From: G020353115 sp964389685
GTDB taxonomy: Bacteria; Bacteroidota; Bacteroidia; Bacteroidales; VadinHA17
Length of the DNA: 8,898 nt
Direction of reading: 5' to 3'
Assembly: GCA_964389685.1 (NCBI GenBank)
Contig: CAYMFM010000111.1
Span: 1-8,898 of the forward strand
The notes under the pieces are model-generated. The model had not been told where the DNA came from, searched no databases, and saw only the letters and a program-made list of their open reading frames with translations. Positions 7,053-8,898 of the stretch are shown here, piece by piece (the first letter of the stretch is position 1; each line of letters starts with the position of its first letter). A program made the translations under genes and the position numbers.

Positions 7053-7526
7053 ATGAACCAGATCTTACACAAAACAACACCCCTTATTCTGATCATCCCG
7101 ATCCTTTTCATCTGCTCCTGTGCAAGCCAGAAGGGGTTAACGGAAAAGGATCTCGTTATTTCGATAGAAGCCACCTCCTGCATGGGTGATTGTCCGGTTT
7201 ACCGTGCGGAGATCTACACCAACGGACTGGTAGTCTATGAAGGCAAAGAGAATGTGGGAAAGATCGGGCGGTACACCGGCAGGTTATCCCGGAAGGAGTT
7301 TCAAAAGATACGGCTTGCCTTTGAAGAAGCCGGTTTCTTTTCCATGCAGGACGAGTATGTCGAACCCTGGACGGATCTGCCCACCACCTGGATCCATTAC
7401 TCCGATGGTTGCCGCCAAAAAAAGATCAAAGATTATTCCGGCGCCCCGGAAGCGTTGAAGGAACTGGAGAAAAGAGTGTTGGATTTGGTCGAGGGTGTTG
7501 ATCTGAAAAAGACAAATACCAAATAA
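7053..7526 (+). CDS. DUF6438-like lipoprotein
   Basis: A 157-residue predicted lipoprotein of unknown function. The N-terminus is a lipoprotein signal peptide: H6 and K7, a hydrophobic run 11-20, then the lipobox ICSC with the lipidated cysteine most likely C23. The mature part resembles the DUF6438 family of Bacteroidota: a paired-cysteine motif C43-x-G-x-C47-P-x-Y50, then NG-VVYEGKENV, a central G-Y-G turn region, FEEAGFF, and DLPTTWIHYSDG. The ATG at 7053 is the only start that keeps the signal peptide. The last codons (TNTK, then TAA) lie inside a heptamer array that continues past the stop, so the C-terminal tail may be repeat-derived. It stands alone, divergent from the protease gene and 308 bases before the nitroreductase gene. 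No catalytic role is suggested by the sequence. Confidence 0.82.
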   Translation: MNQILHKTTPLILIIPILFICSCASQKGLTEKDLVISIEATSCMGDCPVYRAEIYTNGLVVYEGKENVGKIGRYTGRLSRKEFQKIRLAFEEAGFFSMQDEYVEPWTDLPTTWIHYSDGCRQKKIKDYSGAPEALKELEKRVLDLVEGVDLKKTNTK

Positions 7527-7565
7527 AAAATCACAAATAATTTCCAAATCTCAATATTCAACGTA
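7513..7565 (+). repeat. Heptamer array CAAATAA overlapping the lipoprotein stop
   Basis: Seven-base units CAAATAC (7513), CAAATAA (7520), AAAATCA (7527) and CAAATAA (7534), then a 4-base slip, then CAAATCT (7545), CAATATT (7552) and CAACGTA (7559). The lipoprotein stop codon TAA (7524-7526) is part of the second unit, so the array starts inside the gene. Confidence 0.65.
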
Positions 7566-7572
7566 CAAGACA

Positions 7573-7642
7573 CCGTCAGGTCTTCTGCCATAGGCACTCT
7601 CCCGAAGTGATTCCTTCGGAGCTTCGGAGAAGACGCTGACGG
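7573..7642. repeat. Long imperfect palindrome, CCGTCAG-GTCTTCT type
   Basis: The left arm 7573-7586 (CCGTCAG then GTCTTCT) pairs with 7628-7642 (AGAAGAC, one bulged G, CTGACGG): 14 base pairs with one bulge. Inside the loop a second stem, CCGAAG (7602-7607), can pair with CTTCGG at either 7614-7619 or 7622-7627. This is a REP-like structured element. It is not followed by a T-run, so it is not a classical terminator for the lipoprotein gene. Confidence 0.65.
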
Positions 7643-7695
7643 GTCCGGAATCTACGAACAAAACAACCCCCTTCGTCCCTTCCTTATCCGACGTT

Positions 7696-7750
7696 TCCGC
7701 CAGTCATTGGCAGCCATATCCGCCCACTGGCGGAGACGGCTGCTGGCGGA
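7696..7750. repeat. Nested CCGCCAG / CTGGCGG palindrome
   Basis: TCCGCCAGT (7696-7704) is the exact reverse complement of ACTGGCGGA (7726-7734). A second CTGGCGGA (7743-7750) can compete for the same left arm. GCAGCC (7710-7715) pairs with GGCTGC (7738-7743), and TCCGCC (7719-7724) with GGCGGA (7729-7734). Several mutually exclusive folds are therefore possible. It resembles another dispersed palindromic repeat. Confidence 0.6.
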
Positions 7751-7810
7751 GAAGTCGGAGTCACTTCGTCTATCCTAATCCCTTCATTCGCATATCCCGT
7801 TTGCATTTAT

Positions 7811-7818
7811 TATATTTC
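7811..7818 (+). promoter_or_regulatory. Weak -7 box upstream of the nitroreductase gene
   Basis: TATATTTC matches TAnnTTTG except for the last base and lies 16 bases before the ATG at 7835. A TTTG at 7800-7803 is too close to serve as a -33 box. This is the best candidate in the gap, but it is weak. Confidence 0.3.
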
Positions 7819-7834
7819 GGAAAAAACATTACCT

Positions 7835-8461
7835 ATGAGAACCATTCCATTAACACTGATCCTTATTGTTGTTGGCATTAGCATAGCTAACGCACAGGAC
7901 ATAAGCTTCCCCGAGCCCGACAGGGAGGGAGGCATGCCATTGATGAAAACGCTCAACGAGAGGCATACATTACGCCAGTTTTCATCCAGGGAGCTGCCTG
8001 TTGAGCTTATGGGTAACCTTTTCTGGGCTGCATGCGGCACCACGCGCGGGACATACAGGACAGCCCCTTCGGCTGTCAACTGGCAGGAAGTAAGGGCATA
8101 CGCCGTAACAAAAGATGGCATATACCTGTACCATGAAAAAGGACATTACCTTGAAAAGCTTATCGACGGAGATTACCGGGTATATACAGGTACACAGCCA
8201 TTTGTCAAAGATGCCCCCCTGACAATAGTTCTGGTAGCCGACTATACCAGGATGGGTGATATCAGCGAGCAGGACAGGGTGAAATATTCCTGGGCAGATG
8301 CTGCGTATATCTCACAGAACATTTACCTCTTTTGTACCTCTGAAAACCTTAACACCGGTGTCAGGGGCTTGATCAACAGGGAAGTGCTCTCAGAAAAGAT
8401 GCAGCTTGACGACAACCACAGGATCATCCTCGCCCAGTGCGTGGGCTACCCGGTGGAATAA
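7835..8461 (+). CDS. Exported nitroreductase-family (SagB-like) protein
   Basis: A 208-residue protein of the FMN-dependent nitroreductase fold, which covers nitroreductases and SagB/ThcOx-type oxidoreductases; the substrate cannot be read from sequence. It starts with a clear Sec signal peptide (MRTIPLTLILIVVGISIANA, likely cleavage before Q21), so it should act in the periplasm. Family features are RHTLRQF (43-49, the usual N-terminal R-x-S/T-x-R-x-F motif that binds the flavin phosphate), the segment FWAACGTTR (63-71), TAPSAVNWQEV (76-86, the central flavin-binding motif), the WADAAYISQNIYL helix (153-165) and the C-terminal VRGLINRE and AQCVGYP segments. The length is normal for the family. 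The gene stands alone, with a hairpin terminator right after its stop codon. An ordinary cytoplasmic nitroreductase would lack the signal peptide; similar exported versions are familiar from Bacteroidota. Confidence 0.88.
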   Translation: MRTIPLTLILIVVGISIANAQDISFPEPDREGGMPLMKTLNERHTLRQFSSRELPVELMGNLFWAACGTTRGTYRTAPSAVNWQEVRAYAVTKDGIYLYHEKGHYLEKLIDGDYRVYTGTQPFVKDAPLTIVLVADYTRMGDISEQDRVKYSWADAAYISQNIYLFCTSENLNTGVRGLINREVLSEKMQLDDNHRIILAQCVGYPVE

Positions 8462-8471
8462 GGCGGATTTT

Positions 8472-8490
8472 TCGCCCTTCGGGCGATTTT
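8472..8490 (+). terminator. Rho-independent terminator of the nitroreductase gene
   Basis: A GC-rich 6-bp stem (TCGCCC 8472-8477 with GGGCGA 8481-8486), a TTC loop and a TTTT tail begin 11 bases after the stop codon. The tail is short but correctly placed for plus-strand termination. Confidence 0.6.
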
Positions 8491-8497
8491 GGACATA

Positions 8498-8567
8498 AAC
8501 CACAGCGTGGTTGAAAGCCAATAGCCCCGGCATTCCCCCATAAGGGATCGCTATGCGAATGCCGGGG
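8498..8567. repeat. REP-like double hairpin
   Basis: A 6-bp hairpin (AACCAC 8498-8503 with GTGGTT 8507-8512, 3-base loop) is followed by a perfect 10-bp stem (CCCCGGCATT 8525-8534 with AATGCCGGGG 8558-8567) around a 23-base loop. Neither has a T-run, so they are additional to the terminator just upstream. On the minus strand an open frame runs through, but it also covers the 3' end of the nitroreductase gene and is probably repeat-derived. I believe similar blocks recur in Bacteroidota intergenic DNA, from memory only. Confidence 0.6.
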
Positions 8568-8600
8568 TAAACTTGTACGATATAAAAATCGGTCCAACTG

Positions 8601-8608
8601 CAAAGATA
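8601..8608 (-). promoter_or_regulatory. Minus-strand TAnnTTTG box without a downstream gene
   Basis: On the minus strand this reads TATCTTTG followed by CA, an exact -7 match. A TTTG lies 14 bases upstream, shorter than the usual spacing. If active, it would fire leftward through the REP-like hairpins toward the 3' end of the nitroreductase gene, giving an antisense or small RNA. A chance match is quite possible. Confidence 0.25.
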
Positions 8609-8663
8609 TTTATAGGGAAATCCAAACATGGACCGTTGCTCTCCATACATCAAATAGAATAGA

Positions 8664-8707
8664 TTTTTTTTTAACCAGGAACAGAAAACCAGAAAATAGA
8701 AACTTCG
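8664..8707 (+). repeat. T9 tract followed by AACCAGG heptamer array
   Basis: Nine T (8664-8672) run into five 7-base units: AACCAGG (8673), AACAGAA (8680), AACCAGA (8687), AAATAGA (8694) and AACTTCG (8701). Consensus and layout match 225-254, and the word AACCAGG also occurs in the array at 6984-7018. Confidence 0.65.
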
Positions 8708-8890
8708 ATTTCCTCCAGGAAATCGCTACCATTTAAATCGGTAGCTGTCCCTGTTTACAAGTTACCAAACAGATCGGAATTAATTCCCATCCCATCCTGC
8801 TATGCGCGCCCATAGATGACAGGCGGCATAGGCCTTCATGTTAGCATTAAGCGGTTGACTGTGCGCTGAGTTGCAACTGTACCAGTCAAC
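8706..8890. other. Highly structured noncoding stretch at the window edge
   Basis: No gene is seen here. Several perfect short inverted repeats follow one another: a 9-bp stem with 2-base loop (8706-8714 with 8717-8725); GCTACC with GGTAGC (8725-8730, 8740-8745), whose loop is itself the palindrome ATTTAAAT; CTGTTT with AAACAG (8751-8756, 8767-8772); the 12-bp palindrome GGAATTAATTCC (8776-8787); CTATG with CATAG (8800-8804, 8811-8815); and an 8-bp stem GTTGACTG with CAGTCAAC (8854-8861, 8883-8890) enclosing AGTTGCAACT. It could be a structured RNA, the end of a mobile element, or a cluster of palindromic repeats; the window ends before this can be settled. Confidence 0.5.
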
Positions 8891-8898
8891 ACCCAGGG

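Noticed and set aside
8390..8653. 87-codon minus-strand open frame
   Set aside because: It overlaps the end of the nitroreductase gene and the REP-like hairpins, and shows no recognisable domain.
8861..8898. GTGCGC, resembling the 5' end of a group II intron
   Set aside because: Only 38 bases are visible, the motif is short, it sits inside a competing perfect hairpin, and no intron domain V or reverse transcriptase can be seen; a longer sequence would decide.
8700..8898. SRP RNA, tmRNA or RNase P RNA
   Set aside because: The conserved cores I would expect for these RNAs were not found on either strand.

Overview
The window looks like chromosomal DNA from a member of the Bacteroidota, probably an environmental or uncultured Bacteroidales-like lineage (inference). 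Three things support this. SecA is about 1,110 residues long with the large insertions typical of that phylum. A secreted protease ends in a type IX secretion (T9SS) sorting domain. Promoter-like boxes follow the phylum's TAnnTTTG pattern, and there is no obvious Shine-Dalgarno dependence. No rRNA, tRNA, CRISPR array, transposase or phage gene was seen.

Layout: 1-583 is gene-free and packed with palindromes and degenerate short tandem repeats. On the minus strand, secA (584-3919) lies downstream of a large T9SS-exported metzincin-like metallopeptidase (4066-6588). Each has its own TAnnTTTG promoter candidate, so they need not be an operon. A divergent gap (6589-7052) carries two more GTAGAGAC palindromes and two heptamer arrays. 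On the plus strand come a small DUF6438-type lipoprotein (7053-7526), a palindrome-rich gap (7527-7834) and an exported nitroreductase-family protein (7835-8461). The last 437 bases have no gene: a terminator hairpin, REP-like hairpins, a heptamer array and a run of consecutive hairpins that continues to the window edge.

Functionally, SecA is the Sec ATPase. The other three proteins all carry Sec-type signals (a signal peptide plus T9SS tail, a lipobox, and a signal peptide), so all would depend on SecA for export. There is no evidence that they form one pathway.

The most unusual feature is in the gaps, not the genes. Almost every intergenic stretch contains arrays of 7- or 8-base words in which the period is held strictly while the letters drift, each array with its own consensus. 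One array begins 6 bases past the secA stop codon, and another supplies the last codons of the lipoprotein gene. They sit among several families of palindromes, one of which (GTAGAGAC-capped) has four copies with different but still self-complementary cores. This resembles the heptanucleotide STRR sequences of cyanobacteria and REP/MITE-type elements, but the word arrays are not something I can assign to a named Bacteroidota element.
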